Counted from the first letter of the stretch, positions 1 to 5,583 are shown. The stretch is 5,583 nt of DNA from an uncultured Gammaproteobacteria bacterium (GCA_945788675.1 CALZMY010000194.1:1-5583), one strand, 5' to 3'. Notes: a model not told the origin generated them from the sequence alone. Made by a program: numbers and translations.

Positions 1-231
1 CCCTTTAGCACGCTTGATACCGTCTCGCTCAGCGCCCTCGCCTATGGCCAGACGGTACTGGCACGTGCCGCGATGGTATCCGGCATCGAATGGAACGGAC
101 AAGAGGCCCACTCAGCCATCTATGATGCCGAGCGCACCGCCGAACTTTTTTGTGGCATCGTCAACCAGTGGGACGCCAATATCGGCACACCAACAGCAAT
201 GCCACCCGATAATGCCGACGCTACTGATTAA
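1..231 (+). CDS. rnt: Ribonuclease T, C-terminal part (5' end outside window)
   Basis: RNase T is a DEDDh-family 3'-5' exoribonuclease that trims the 3' ends of tRNA and other stable RNAs in the cytoplasm and acts as a homodimer. Only the last 76 residues are here, read in frame 1 and ending at TAA 229-231. The partial begins with PFSTLDTVSL and LAYGQTVLARAA, which match the region before the last exonuclease motif. The ExoIII motif HSAIYDAERTA follows, with His37 and Asp42 of the partial five residues apart, as for the catalytic His and Asp of E. coli RNase T (His181/Asp186 from memory). The tail after IVNQW is polar and Pro/Asp-rich and shows no recognisable motif; such tails vary in this family. 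The gene converges on grxD, and both appear to stop at the shared hairpin at 306-337. The call is firm from motif order and similarity to the remembered E. coli sequence; the start cannot be seen. Confidence 0.93.
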   Translation, partial: PFSTLDTVSLSALAYGQTVLARAAMVSGIEWNGQEAHSAIYDAERTAELFCGIVNQWDANIGTPTAMPPDNADATD

Positions 232-271
232 CTTAAGGAAAACGCCACGAAGCTAAAAAAGCAGGGCGAAA

Positions 272-293
272 CCAGGTAATCTTTTGAACCTGG
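272..293. repeat. Inverted repeat CCAGGT / ACCTGG between rnt and the terminator
   Basis: A perfect 6-base inverted repeat with a 10-base loop lies downstream of the rnt stop and just ahead of the stronger terminator hairpin. No T-run follows it on the + strand, so it is not a terminator by itself. In the rnt transcript it could form a small 3'-UTR stem that protects the end from exonucleases. This is a weak call, since repeats of this size also occur by chance. Confidence 0.3.
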
Positions 294-305
294 CTGGCCC
301 CAATA

Positions 306-337
306 AAAAAGGCGCTGTGTCTCCACAACGCCTTTTT
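306..337. terminator. Bidirectional rho-independent terminator for rnt and grxD
   Basis: The arms AAAAAGGCG and CGCCTTTTT pair perfectly. A C/A mismatch follows, then TGTG pairs with CACA around a 4-base TCTC loop. The + strand reads a GC stem followed by five T, fitting the end of rnt. The complementary strand reads the same stem followed by a run of six T, fitting the end of grxD, whose stop codon lies about 20 bases away. One hairpin with an A-run on one side and a T-run on the other is the usual arrangement between convergent genes. Confidence 0.88.
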
Positions 338-358
338 AGTCACTGAAAGTAAGCGAAA

Positions 359-676
359 TTACCCCTTACCTGCCACCTCTACCATTTTGGCCAGCTCACC
401 GCGCTGGTAAAGCTCCATCACGATGTCACAACCACCGACCAGTTCACCGTCTATATAGAGCTGTGGAAAGGTCGGCCAGTTGGAGTAACTGGGTAGGTTC
501 TGACGAATCTCCGGGTCAGCCAGAACATTGATAGGTGTGAATTCAGCCCCACAGGCACCCAGTGCCTGCACCACATGGCTTGAAAAGCCACACTGCGGGA
601 ACTGCGGGGTTCCCTTCATATAAAGCACAATCGGTGCGCCTTCAATCTGCTGCTTAATTCGATCCATTACATCCAT
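359..676 (-). CDS. grxD: Monothiol glutaredoxin, CGFS type (Grx4/GrxD)
   Basis: This small cytoplasmic protein binds a [2Fe-2S] cluster as a glutathione-ligated dimer and passes it to targets in iron-sulfur assembly, often with a BolA-type partner. The 105-residue product has one thioredoxin-fold glutaredoxin domain over its whole length. The monothiol active site CGFS is at residues 29-32, preceded by the conserved YMKGTP (20-24). The glutathione-contacting WPTFPQLY segment (67-74) and GGCD (81-84) are also present. It is about ten residues shorter at the C-terminus than E. coli GrxD. The ATG at 676 is preferred over the in-frame ATG at 667 because GAGG (691-688) sits 11 bases upstream of the first and 20 from the second. 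The gene is monocistronic here, divergent from sps and convergent with rnt. All key residues are intact. The symbol follows the E. coli orthologue. Confidence 0.96.
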   Translation of the reverse strand: MDVMDRIKQQIEGAPIVLYMKGTPQFPQCGFSSHVVQALGACGAEFTPINVLADPEIRQNLPSYSNWPTFPQLYIDGELVGGCDIVMELYQRGELAKMVEVAGKG

Positions 677-687
677 TATTTATTCAA

Positions 688-691
688 CCTC
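688..691 (-). promoter_or_regulatory. Ribosome binding site of grxD
   Basis: GAGG on the minus strand lies 11 bases before ATG 676. The spacing is a little long but is the only purine-rich match near either in-frame ATG, so it decides the start. Confidence 0.55.
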
Positions 692-715
692 ATGCCTGCT
701 GCTTGTATCTAAAGA

Positions 716-733
716 TGGGGCATTCTAACCCCA
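716..733. repeat. Inverted repeat TGGGG-8-CCCCA upstream of grxD
   Basis: Perfect 5-base arms flank 8 bases that include the -10-like TAGAAT of the minus strand (727-722). It could be an operator laid over a grxD promoter, or a leader hairpin if transcription starts at the upstream candidate near 758. Both readings are inference; only the symmetry is seen. Confidence 0.3.
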
Positions 734-764
734 ATTCAAGTATATAAAAATACGACATTCGTTA

Positions 765-793
765 TTGATATAGGCATCCACTATCATTTTCAA
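765..793 (-). promoter_or_regulatory. Candidate sigma-70 promoter of grxD
   Basis: On the minus strand TTGAAA (793-788) and TATCAA (770-765) are separated by exactly 17 bases. They match the consensus hexamers at 5 of 6 and 4 of 6 positions. Transcription would start near 758 and give a leader of roughly 80 bases. A competing candidate is the isolated -10-like TAGAAT at 727-722, which lies closer to the gene but has only a poor -35 (TTTTTA). The sequence does not show which is used, or whether both are. Confidence 0.35.
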
Positions 794-984
794 TCTTGCT
801 CACGACGCTTTTAGAGAAAAAATGACGAAATCCAGTCCTTTAGCCTTCTTATAACAGGCTCATTTTCACACCTTGCAAGTCGCAGATTTTTTTAACGTAA
901 AGCATTTAAGGAACCTCTGACCCACTCTATTACGCTCTACAACGGCCATTATGCTTCAGTTGTAATCGTCAGCTCGCTCATATA

Positions 985-1002
985 TCGGCATTCAAATGCT
1001 GA
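985..1002. promoter_or_regulatory. 18-base near-palindrome, possible operator of the sucrose operon
   Basis: TCGGCATTCAAATGCTGA has 8-base arms with one mismatched pair around a CA centre; its core GCATT-CA-AATGC is perfect. It covers all of the candidate -35 hexamer TTCAAA (991-996), where a bound dimeric repressor would block RNA polymerase. The symmetry and overlap are seen; the regulatory role is inferred. I cannot assign it to a regulator family. It lacks the central CG pair usual in LacI-family sugar operators. Confidence 0.35.
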
Positions 1003-1019
1003 CCAGGCAAGCATAAAAT
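991..1019 (+). promoter_or_regulatory. Candidate sigma-70 promoter of sps-spp-frk-ams
   Basis: TTCAAA (991-996) and TAAAAT (1014-1019) are separated by 17 bases and match consensus at 4 of 6 and 5 of 6 positions. Transcription would begin near 1026, leaving a leader of about 185 bases before sps. A second, weaker candidate lies just upstream: TTGTAA (960-965) followed 17 bases later by TATCGG (983-988), or 15 bases later by TATATC (981-986). Assignment to this operon rests on orientation and position only. Confidence 0.38.
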
Positions 1020-1194
1020 TACGGCACTTTCTTCACTACAACACGAAGACGGCGACAAGTTTCTTCCTCTCGATCGAGTCCCGCTCTCTATTCACATAAA
1101 CTTCCATACAGTGCGGCAGATGCCATGTTGTACTAATCCAGGAAGCGTGTTAGAAATCTATTATGGAGCTCAGAAAACGTGACCAGAGAAGCTA

Positions 1195-1199
1195 AAGGA
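1195..1199 (+). promoter_or_regulatory. Ribosome binding site of sps
   Basis: AAGGA within an A-rich stretch lies 11 bases before ATG 1211. No other in-frame ATG with such a site is close by, which supports this start. Confidence 0.65.
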
Positions 1200-1210
1200 A
1201 AAAAACATTC

Positions 1211-3379
1211 ATGAGCGAACATACCGACCCATTATATATCGCCTTACTCAGTATTCACGGTTTAATCCGTGGCAGCAACCTGGAACTCGGACGTGATGCC
1301 GATACTGGAGGTCAGACGCTCTATGTACTCGAGCTTGCCCAGGCGTTAGCGCGCCATCCACAAGTTGCACGCGTGGATCTGATCACACGACGTGTTGTCG
1401 ATAACGCAGTTGCGAATGACTACGCCAAACCTGTCGAAACGCTAGCCGATAATTTACATATTGTGCGCATAGATGCCGGAGCCGATGAATATATTGCCAA
1501 AGAACAACTGTGGGATTACCTGGATGGTTTTGCCGATAACGTCGTTAACTTTTTTCATGACAGCGGGGCGATACCCGACATCCTTCACAGCCATTATGCC
1601 GATGCGGGTTACGTGGCTTCAAGTCTAGCCAATCAGCTGGGGGTACCGTTGATTCATACCGGTCATTCTCTGGGGCGGGTAAAACGACGACGCCTACTGG
1701 CCAGCGGGCTTTCCACTCAGGAAGTGGAAGAACGCTATAATATGATACGCCGCATTGAGGCTGAAGAAATCACCCTGGCGACTGCGGAACGCGTGATCAC
1801 CAGCACCACACAGGAGATTGAGGAACAGTATGAACTCTACGACCATTACCAGCCTGAACAGATGCGTGTATTGCCTCCCGGTACTGACCTGGGCCAATTC
1901 ACACCACCTACTGGCGAAGAACTGGCATCACCACTCTTTGATGAAATTGTCAGCCATCTGAAAGAACCCAATAAACCGATTATTCTGGCGCTGTCACGGC
2001 CGGACAAACGCAAAAACATCGTGGCGCTGATAGAGGCCTACGGGCAATCATCCAGATTACAGGCACTGGCCAATCTGGTGATTGTCGCCGGTAATCGAGA
2101 TGACATCAATGATCTCGATGAAGGTGCACAAGAGGTATTTCATGAATTACTGTTGGCAATCGATCGTTACGATATCTATAGTAAAGTTTCGATGCCCAAG
2201 CATCATCGTCGTGAACAGGTATCACTAATATATCGCATTACAGCGGCGTCAGGGGGTGTCTTTATCAATCCTGCGCTGACCGAACCTTTTGGGCTGACGT
2301 TGATTGAAGCGGCCGCTTCCGGCCTGCCAATCGTCGCCACAGAAGATGGCGGACCACAGGATATTATTGGCAACTGTCAAAATGGTTTCTTAATCGACCC
2401 ACTGCAAACAAACACCATCAGTGATGCCCTGTTAAAGCTACTGCATGATAAAAACCTCTGGCAGCAGTGTGTCGAGCTAGGATTAAAAGGTGTGCGTGAT
2501 CATTATTCATGGGACGCGCATGCGGAGAATTATCTCTCTTTAGTGCGGCCTATCGCCGAACGCTCCGAGGTACTGGTGCGCAAACCGATTCATCGCCGTA
2601 AAGAGCTCTATCGTGACCGGGCGATCATCAGTGATCTGGATCAAAACCTGATAGGTGACGAAAAATCACTCCGTCAGCTTATCGAAGTCTTGCGTCAACA
2701 TCGCAAGAGTAGCAAATTTGCCATTGCCACCGGCCGCCGTTTTGATTCAGCCTTAAGAATAATGAGGCAATACAATATTCCGGAGCCTGATATTCTGATC
2801 ACCAGTGGTGGAACCGAAATTTATTATGCGCCAAAATTTTCTGCTGACATTGCCTGGAGTAAACACATTGATTACGACTGGTCTCCCCATAAAGTGAAAC
2901 CGATATTGGCCGAATTGCCCGGTTTAAAGCTCCAGCCACGATCAGAACAGAGCCGCTTCAAGATTAGCTATTACATTGACCCTGATATTGCCCCTGATAT
3001 TGAAGAAATCAATAGTCTGTTGCATCAGAATGAGCAATCGCTGCATCTGAATTTCGCCTTTGGTCAGTATCTGGATGTAATGCCTCAACGTGCCTCTAAA
3101 GGCCTTGCTTTACGTTATATTGCAGACCGCTGGCAAATCCCTCTGGAACGTATTTTTGTTGCCGGGGGCTCAGGCGCAGATGAAGACATGATGCGTGGCA
3201 ATACGCTAGCTGCAGTAGTCGCCAACCGCCATCATGAAGAGCTATCTCAACTGGTGGATATCGAGCGTATATATTTCGCCAACCAGCCCTTTGCTGAAGG
3301 GATACTTGAAGCCCTGGCTTACTATGATTTTTTTAATGAATGCAAAGACCCCAAAGAGCGAGCACTCACCCATGAGTGA
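1211..3379 (+). CDS. sps: Sucrose-phosphate synthase, two-domain (GT4 plus SPP-like HAD domain)
   Basis: Cytoplasmic enzyme transferring glucose from UDP-glucose to fructose-6-phosphate to give sucrose-6-phosphate, the committed step of sucrose synthesis. Residues 1 to about 450 form a GT-B glycosyltransferase of family GT4. They carry GRDADTGGQ (27-35), HSHYADAGY (126-134), the nucleotide-sugar binding SRPDKRKN (262-269), and the EX7E pair Glu358/Glu366 within EPFGLTLIE. Residues from about 465 form a HAD domain of the sucrose-phosphatase type. Compared with Synechocystis SPP (residue roles from memory), it keeps Asp475, Asp477, Thr507 and Lys630 at the expected spacings. The motif IV aspartate is Gly653 (GGSGADED), and Asn479 stands where motif I normally has Thr. 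Phosphatase activity is therefore doubtful. The 722-residue length fits bacterial two-domain enzymes and exceeds GT-only ones. It heads the operon, and its last 8 bases overlap spp. Start: ATG 1211 just before SEHTDPLYIALLSIHG, the expected first strand. Confidence 0.95.
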   Translation: MSEHTDPLYIALLSIHGLIRGSNLELGRDADTGGQTLYVLELAQALARHPQVARVDLITRRVVDNAVANDYAKPVETLADNLHIVRIDAGADEYIAKEQLWDYLDGFADNVVNFFHDSGAIPDILHSHYADAGYVASSLANQLGVPLIHTGHSLGRVKRRRLLASGLSTQEVEERYNMIRRIEAEEITLATAERVITSTTQEIEEQYELYDHYQPEQMRVLPPGTDLGQFTPPTGEELASPLFDEIVSHLKEPNKPIILALSRPDKRKNIVALIEAYGQSSRLQALANLVIVAGNRDDINDLDEGAQEVFHELLLAIDRYDIYSKVSMPKHHRREQVSLIYRITAASGGVFINPALTEPFGLTLIEAAASGLPIVATEDGGPQDIIGNCQNGFLIDPLQTNTISDALLKLLHDKNLWQQCVELGLKGVRDHYSWDAHAENYLSLVRPIAERSEVLVRKPIHRRKELYRDRAIISDLDQNLIGDEKSLRQLIEVLRQHRKSSKFAIATGRRFDSALRIMRQYNIPEPDILITSGGTEIYYAPKFSADIAWSKHIDYDWSPHKVKPILAELPGLKLQPRSEQSRFKISYYIDPDIAPDIEEINSLLHQNEQSLHLNFAFGQYLDVMPQRASKGLALRYIADRWQIPLERIFVAGGSGADEDMMRGNTLAAVVANRHHEELSQLVDIERIYFANQPFAEGILEALAYYDFFNECKDPKERALTHE

Positions 3380-4238
3380 GACAAGACTATTACTGTGTAC
3401 AGACATGGATAGAACGCTCATCCCCAATGGCTTGCAAGCAGAACACCCACAGGCGCGCCGATGGTTTTCTGAATTTTGTAGTCTGCCTCAGGTAACACTC
3501 GTTTATGTTACTGGCCGCCATCAGAACCTGGTTAAAGAGGCGATAAAGCACTACAGTCTGCCCTCGCCAGATTATGCCATCACCGACGTTGGCACCAGAA
3601 TTTTTCGCACCAATAATCAACAGTGGCAGCCGCTACAGGCCTGGGAAGAAGAGATCGATAAAGACTGGCATGGCAAAAGTCATAGCCAGTTAAAAAAACT
3701 ATTTGCTGATATATCTGAACTTCAACTACAGGAAACAAGCAAACAAAACAGTCATAAGCTGAGCTATTACGTCGCACTACATGTAAAGCAGGAAGATCTA
3801 TTATTGCAGATGGCACAGCGCCTGGAAGCGTATGGTACGCAGGCCAGTCTGGTGTGGAGTGTGGATGAGCCGAAAGGCATTGGCCTGCTGGACATATTAC
3901 CACGCAATGCAACCAAGCTGCACGCGATCGATTTTCTTCGCCAGCAATTAAATTATTCACTGGACGAAGTAATCTTTGCCGGTGATAGCGGAAACGATCT
4001 GCCTGTACTGGGCAGTGCCATCCCTGCGGTGCTGGTAGCCAACGCGGCAAATGATGTCAAAAAGGCCGCGCAAGGTCTATCGCAAAAGAATAGCACCCAG
4101 CAGTCACTCTATCTTTCCACGGGTAAAAACACCCATATGAACGGTAATTATTCCGCCGGCATATTGGAGGGCATCGCTTATTTTTCACCTGTTTTTCGTC
4201 AACAGCTAAAACAGATGGGGGTATGTTGTGAACAATAA
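3372..4238 (+). CDS. spp: Sucrose-6-phosphate phosphatase (HAD superfamily)
   Basis: Hydrolyses sucrose-6-phosphate to sucrose and phosphate, pulling the reversible Sps step forward. The 288-residue product is a single HAD phosphatase with a C2-type cap. Motif I is DMDRT with nucleophile Asp11 and acid/base Asp13. Motif II is Thr47 in VTGRH, motif III is Lys182, and motif IV is GDSGND (204-209) with Asp205 and Asp209. HKLSYYV (128-134) in the cap and GNYSAGILEGI near the C-terminus are typical of sucrose phosphatases. All catalytic positions are intact, unlike the related domain at the end of Sps. The frame is open upstream to an ATG at 3234, but that would add 46 residues encoded inside sps with no family similarity. 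ATG 3372 puts motif I at the proper distance and overlaps the sps stop in ATGAGTGA, which suggests translational coupling; no strong ribosome binding site is seen. The C-terminal Cys-Cys lies where the next gene's start signals overlap. Confidence 0.94.
   Translation: MSETRLLLCTDMDRTLIPNGLQAEHPQARRWFSEFCSLPQVTLVYVTGRHQNLVKEAIKHYSLPSPDYAITDVGTRIFRTNNQQWQPLQAWEEEIDKDWHGKSHSQLKKLFADISELQLQETSKQNSHKLSYYVALHVKQEDLLLQMAQRLEAYGTQASLVWSVDEPKGIGLLDILPRNATKLHAIDFLRQQLNYSLDEVIFAGDSGNDLPVLGSAIPAVLVANAANDVKKAAQGLSQKNSTQQSLYLSTGKNTHMNGNYSAGILEGIAYFSPVFRQQLKQMGVCCEQ
4217..4221 (+). promoter_or_regulatory. Ribosome binding site deciding the GTG start of the fructokinase gene
   Basis: GGGGG inside the end of spp lies 6 bases before GTG 4228. 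No in-frame ATG occurs nearby, so this site and the early conserved PVIFGEVLFD segment decide the start. Confidence 0.6.
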
Positions 4239-5103
4239 ACATCAGCCTGTTATTTTTGGCGAAGTGCTTTTTGATTGTTTTCCCGGCGGTGAGCAGGTGC
4301 TGGGTGGCGCGCCGTTTAATGTTGCGTGGCATCTACAGGCCTTTGGCGACCAACCCCAACTTATCTCCAGGGTGGGCGATGACGCGCTTGGAAACGAAAT
4401 CATTAATGCTATGCAACAGTGGGGACTGGATACCTCATCGGTTCAGATTGACCACCAGCATCAGACGGGGCGTGTCGATATCGAACTGATCGATGACGAA
4501 CCTCATTACACCATTACCCCCGACTGTGCCTATGATTTTATTGATGCTGCGGCGATTAACCATTCAGATGCCGGCGGCATCCTCTATCACGGCAGTCTAG
4601 CGCTACGCAACACCACCACGAGAAAGGCATTTGAAAAACTCGCCACTAATCCAGACTTATCGATATTTCTGGATGTCAATTTACGAGCCCCATGGTATAA
4701 GCCTGAAGAACTAATAAACTGGCTGACACAGGCTCGTTGGGCAAAACTTAACCAGCACGAGCTACACCAATTAGGTTTTGCCAGCGGCGACATGCAACAG
4801 GATATGGCTCAGTGCCAGGACAAGCACGCCCTTGAGCTATTGATCGTAACGCGTGGCGAGGCAGGCGCCATTGTGCGTAACCAGGATGGAGAACTGCATA
4901 GTGTGACTCCGCCAGTCTCGCAACAGTTTGTTGATACCGTTGGCGCAGGCGATGCCTTTACAGCTGTCTTTCTGCATGGATTAATCTCAAACTGGCCGTT
5001 AACCAGAACACTGGATGCTGCTCAGCAGTTTGCCAGTGCGGTGGTAGGACTACGTGGTGCTACCTCTAATAATCCTGAGTTTTACCGTGCTTTTAAACTG
5101 TAA
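4228..5103 (+). CDS. fruK: Fructokinase, PfkB/ribokinase family
   Basis: Likely ATP-dependent fructokinase turning free fructose into fructose-6-phosphate, a substrate of Sps. The 291-residue product covers the usual PfkB length. GGAPFNVAWHL (26-36) gives the sugar-binding glycine-rich motif, DVNLR is at 149-153, and NQHE (175-178) carries the Mg/phosphate-side Asn and Glu. TRGEAGA (208-214) and the signature DTVGAGDAF (236-244) follow, with Asp242 as catalytic base. The start is GTG and overlaps spp by 11 bases. The amylosucrase gene begins 37 bases after the stop with no terminator between. PfkB motifs alone do not separate fructokinase from other sugar kinases. The specificity is inferred from its place between spp and an enzyme that releases fructose, and from the same gene order in methanotrophs, where the gene is called fruK. 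That name also means 1-phosphofructokinase in enteric bacteria, so it should not be read as such. Confidence 0.88.
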   Translation: MNNKHQPVIFGEVLFDCFPGGEQVLGGAPFNVAWHLQAFGDQPQLISRVGDDALGNEIINAMQQWGLDTSSVQIDHQHQTGRVDIELIDDEPHYTITPDCAYDFIDAAAINHSDAGGILYHGSLALRNTTTRKAFEKLATNPDLSIFLDVNLRAPWYKPEELINWLTQARWAKLNQHELHQLGFASGDMQQDMAQCQDKHALELLIVTRGEAGAIVRNQDGELHSVTPPVSQQFVDTVGAGDAFTAVFLHGLISNWPLTRTLDAAQQFASAVVGLRGATSNNPEFYRAFKL

Positions 5104-5130
5104 TACTGGATAATAGCTTTTTAAAACATA

Positions 5131-5134
5131 AAGG
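5131..5134 (+). promoter_or_regulatory. Ribosome binding site of the amylosucrase gene
   Basis: AAGG lies 6 bases before ATG 5141, a good distance. The 37-base gap after the fructokinase stop holds no hairpin or T-run, so the gene is probably read from the same transcript. Confidence 0.65.
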
Positions 5135-5140
5135 TATTGT

Positions 5141-5583
5141 ATGTACGAACAAGTTTCACATTCATTACTGAATGACATCCTCAACAATCTAGAAACAGCG
5201 ATTAGTAACGAGGATCTGCGTCATTTCTATACTCGTCTGGGAGCCAATTTCTACGCGATACATTCACTTTTTGAACGTCTCTATGGCGATAGAGATGACT
5301 TCGAAGCGCAGGCCTTGCGTCTTGTGGAGGCCATGGCGCGTCAATACATTGAGCGTCCAACTGAATTAAAGCAGCTCGATATTGAGCGTGAAAAAGATTA
5401 CAACTGGTTTCTCAACCAGAAATGGGTCGGGATGGCACTCTATAGTAATGGCTTTGCAGGCAACCTTAAAGGTGTCCGGCAAAGACTTGGTTATTTTCAG
5501 GAGTTAGGCGTCAATCTCGCCCACATTATGCCAATCATGCATTGCCCGGAGGGACATAGCGACGGTGGCTATGCTGTGAATGA
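5141..5583 (+). CDS. ams: Amylosucrase (GH13), N-terminal part, runs off the window
   Basis: Amylosucrase transfers the glucosyl unit of sucrose to an alpha-1,4-glucan and frees fructose, without needing a nucleotide sugar. The window holds 147 complete codons with no stop. Residues 1 to about 90 match the all-helical N-domain of amylosucrases, including LFERLYGD (43-50), and continue into ELKQLDIERE and NWF. The start of the (beta/alpha)8 barrel follows: FAGNLKG (105-111), YFQELGVN, HIMP, CPEGHSDGGYAVN. Asp141 and Tyr144 in DGGY correspond to the subsite -1 Asp144/Tyr147 of the Neisseria polysaccharea enzyme (numbering from memory). The nucleophile and acid/base lie beyond the window, so hydrolase or sucrose phosphorylase activity cannot be strictly excluded. 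However, the N-domain and the PEGxSDGGYAV pattern are characteristic of amylosucrase. YSNGFAGNLKG has Asn at two places where the Neisseria enzyme has Asp. Its place at the end of a sucrose operon fits a role in sucrose use and glucan storage. Confidence 0.9.
   Translation, partial: MYEQVSHSLLNDILNNLETAISNEDLRHFYTRLGANFYAIHSLFERLYGDRDDFEAQALRLVEAMARQYIERPTELKQLDIEREKDYNWFLNQKWVGMALYSNGFAGNLKGVRQRLGYFQELGVNLAHIMPIMHCPEGHSDGGYAVN

Larger units (their letters stand above)
677..1210. other. Divergent intergenic region grxD-sps, no gene seen
   Basis: This 534-base stretch has no open reading frame with protein-like content in any frame and no recognisable RNA gene. It is richer in A+T than the genes around it. 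It holds the grxD promoter candidates near 720-793 and the sps promoter candidate and palindrome near 985-1019. From about 1026 to 1210 it holds a likely leader of some 185 bases. The leader contains two short palindromes, CTCGATCGAG (1069-1078) and GGCAGATGCC (1115-1124). The leader does not match a riboswitch I recognise. Confidence 0.6.

Noticed and set aside
14..256. 80-codon + strand frame over the end of rnt
   Set aside because: It overlaps the rnt frame, which has clear RNase T motifs; its composition is not protein-like and it matches no family I know.
1069..1078. Perfect 10-base palindrome CTCGATCGAG as an operator
   Set aside because: A palindrome of this length is expected about once by chance in an intergenic region of this size, and it is not positioned on a promoter candidate.
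1163..1195. Ten-codon leader ORF (ATG to TAA) whose stop overlaps the sps ribosome binding site
   Set aside because: It has no ribosome binding site of its own at a workable distance and no run of one codon that would suggest attenuation; a frame this short is expected by chance.
677..1210. Possible mobile element, CRISPR or tRNA in the long intergenic region
   Set aside because: No direct repeats, terminal inverted repeats, spaced repeat units or cloverleaf arms were found by eye.
3234..3371. 46-residue N-terminal extension of Spp from an upstream ATG
   Set aside because: It lies wholly inside the conserved end of sps, resembles no sucrose phosphatase N-terminus, and ATG 3372 puts the HAD motif I at its normal place.
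3580..4050. 156-codon minus strand frame opposite spp
   Set aside because: It is antisense to a gene with intact catalytic motifs, has no recognisable domain and no convincing start signals.

Overview
The window looks like chromosomal DNA of a gammaproteobacterium. The evidence is the tail of an RNase T gene facing a CGFS monothiol glutaredoxin (Grx4/GrxD), two genes typical of that class, and gene ends separated by a compact bidirectional terminator. The rest is a sucrose gene cluster of the order sps-spp-fructokinase-amylosucrase. From memory, this order is known from halotolerant methanotrophs such as Methylomicrobium (Methylotuvimicrobium) alcaliphilum. A salt-tolerant methylotroph, methanotroph or related marine gammaproteobacterium is therefore a reasonable guess, but genus cannot be fixed from this sequence.

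Layout. Positions 1-231 (+) hold the last 76 codons of rnt. Positions 232-358 are a convergent intergenic stretch with a rho-independent hairpin usable from both sides. Positions 359-676 (-) are grxD. Positions 677-1210 are a 534-base divergent intergenic region with no gene. It carries candidate promoters for grxD and for the sucrose genes, and an 18-base near-palindrome lying over the best candidate -35 box of the sucrose operon. Positions 1211-3379 (+) are sps, a two-domain sucrose-phosphate synthase. Positions 3372-4238 (+) are spp, overlapping sps by 8 bases. Positions 4228-5103 (+) are a PfkB-type fructokinase with a GTG start, overlapping spp by 11 bases. Positions 5141 to the window end (+) are the first 147 codons of an amylosucrase.

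How the genes work together (family knowledge plus inference). Sps joins UDP-glucose and fructose-6-phosphate into sucrose-6-phosphate, and Spp removes the phosphate to give sucrose, a compatible solute. Amylosucrase can later consume sucrose, adding its glucose to an alpha-1,4-glucan and releasing fructose. Fructokinase returns that fructose to fructose-6-phosphate. The operon thus encodes both synthesis and recovery of sucrose, linking an osmolyte pool to a glycogen-like store.

The system itself is not new. The points most worth a second look are the C-terminal phosphatase-like domain of Sps, which keeps most catalytic positions but has lost the motif IV aspartate; the operator-like palindrome in front of the operon; and the overlapping gene junctions.
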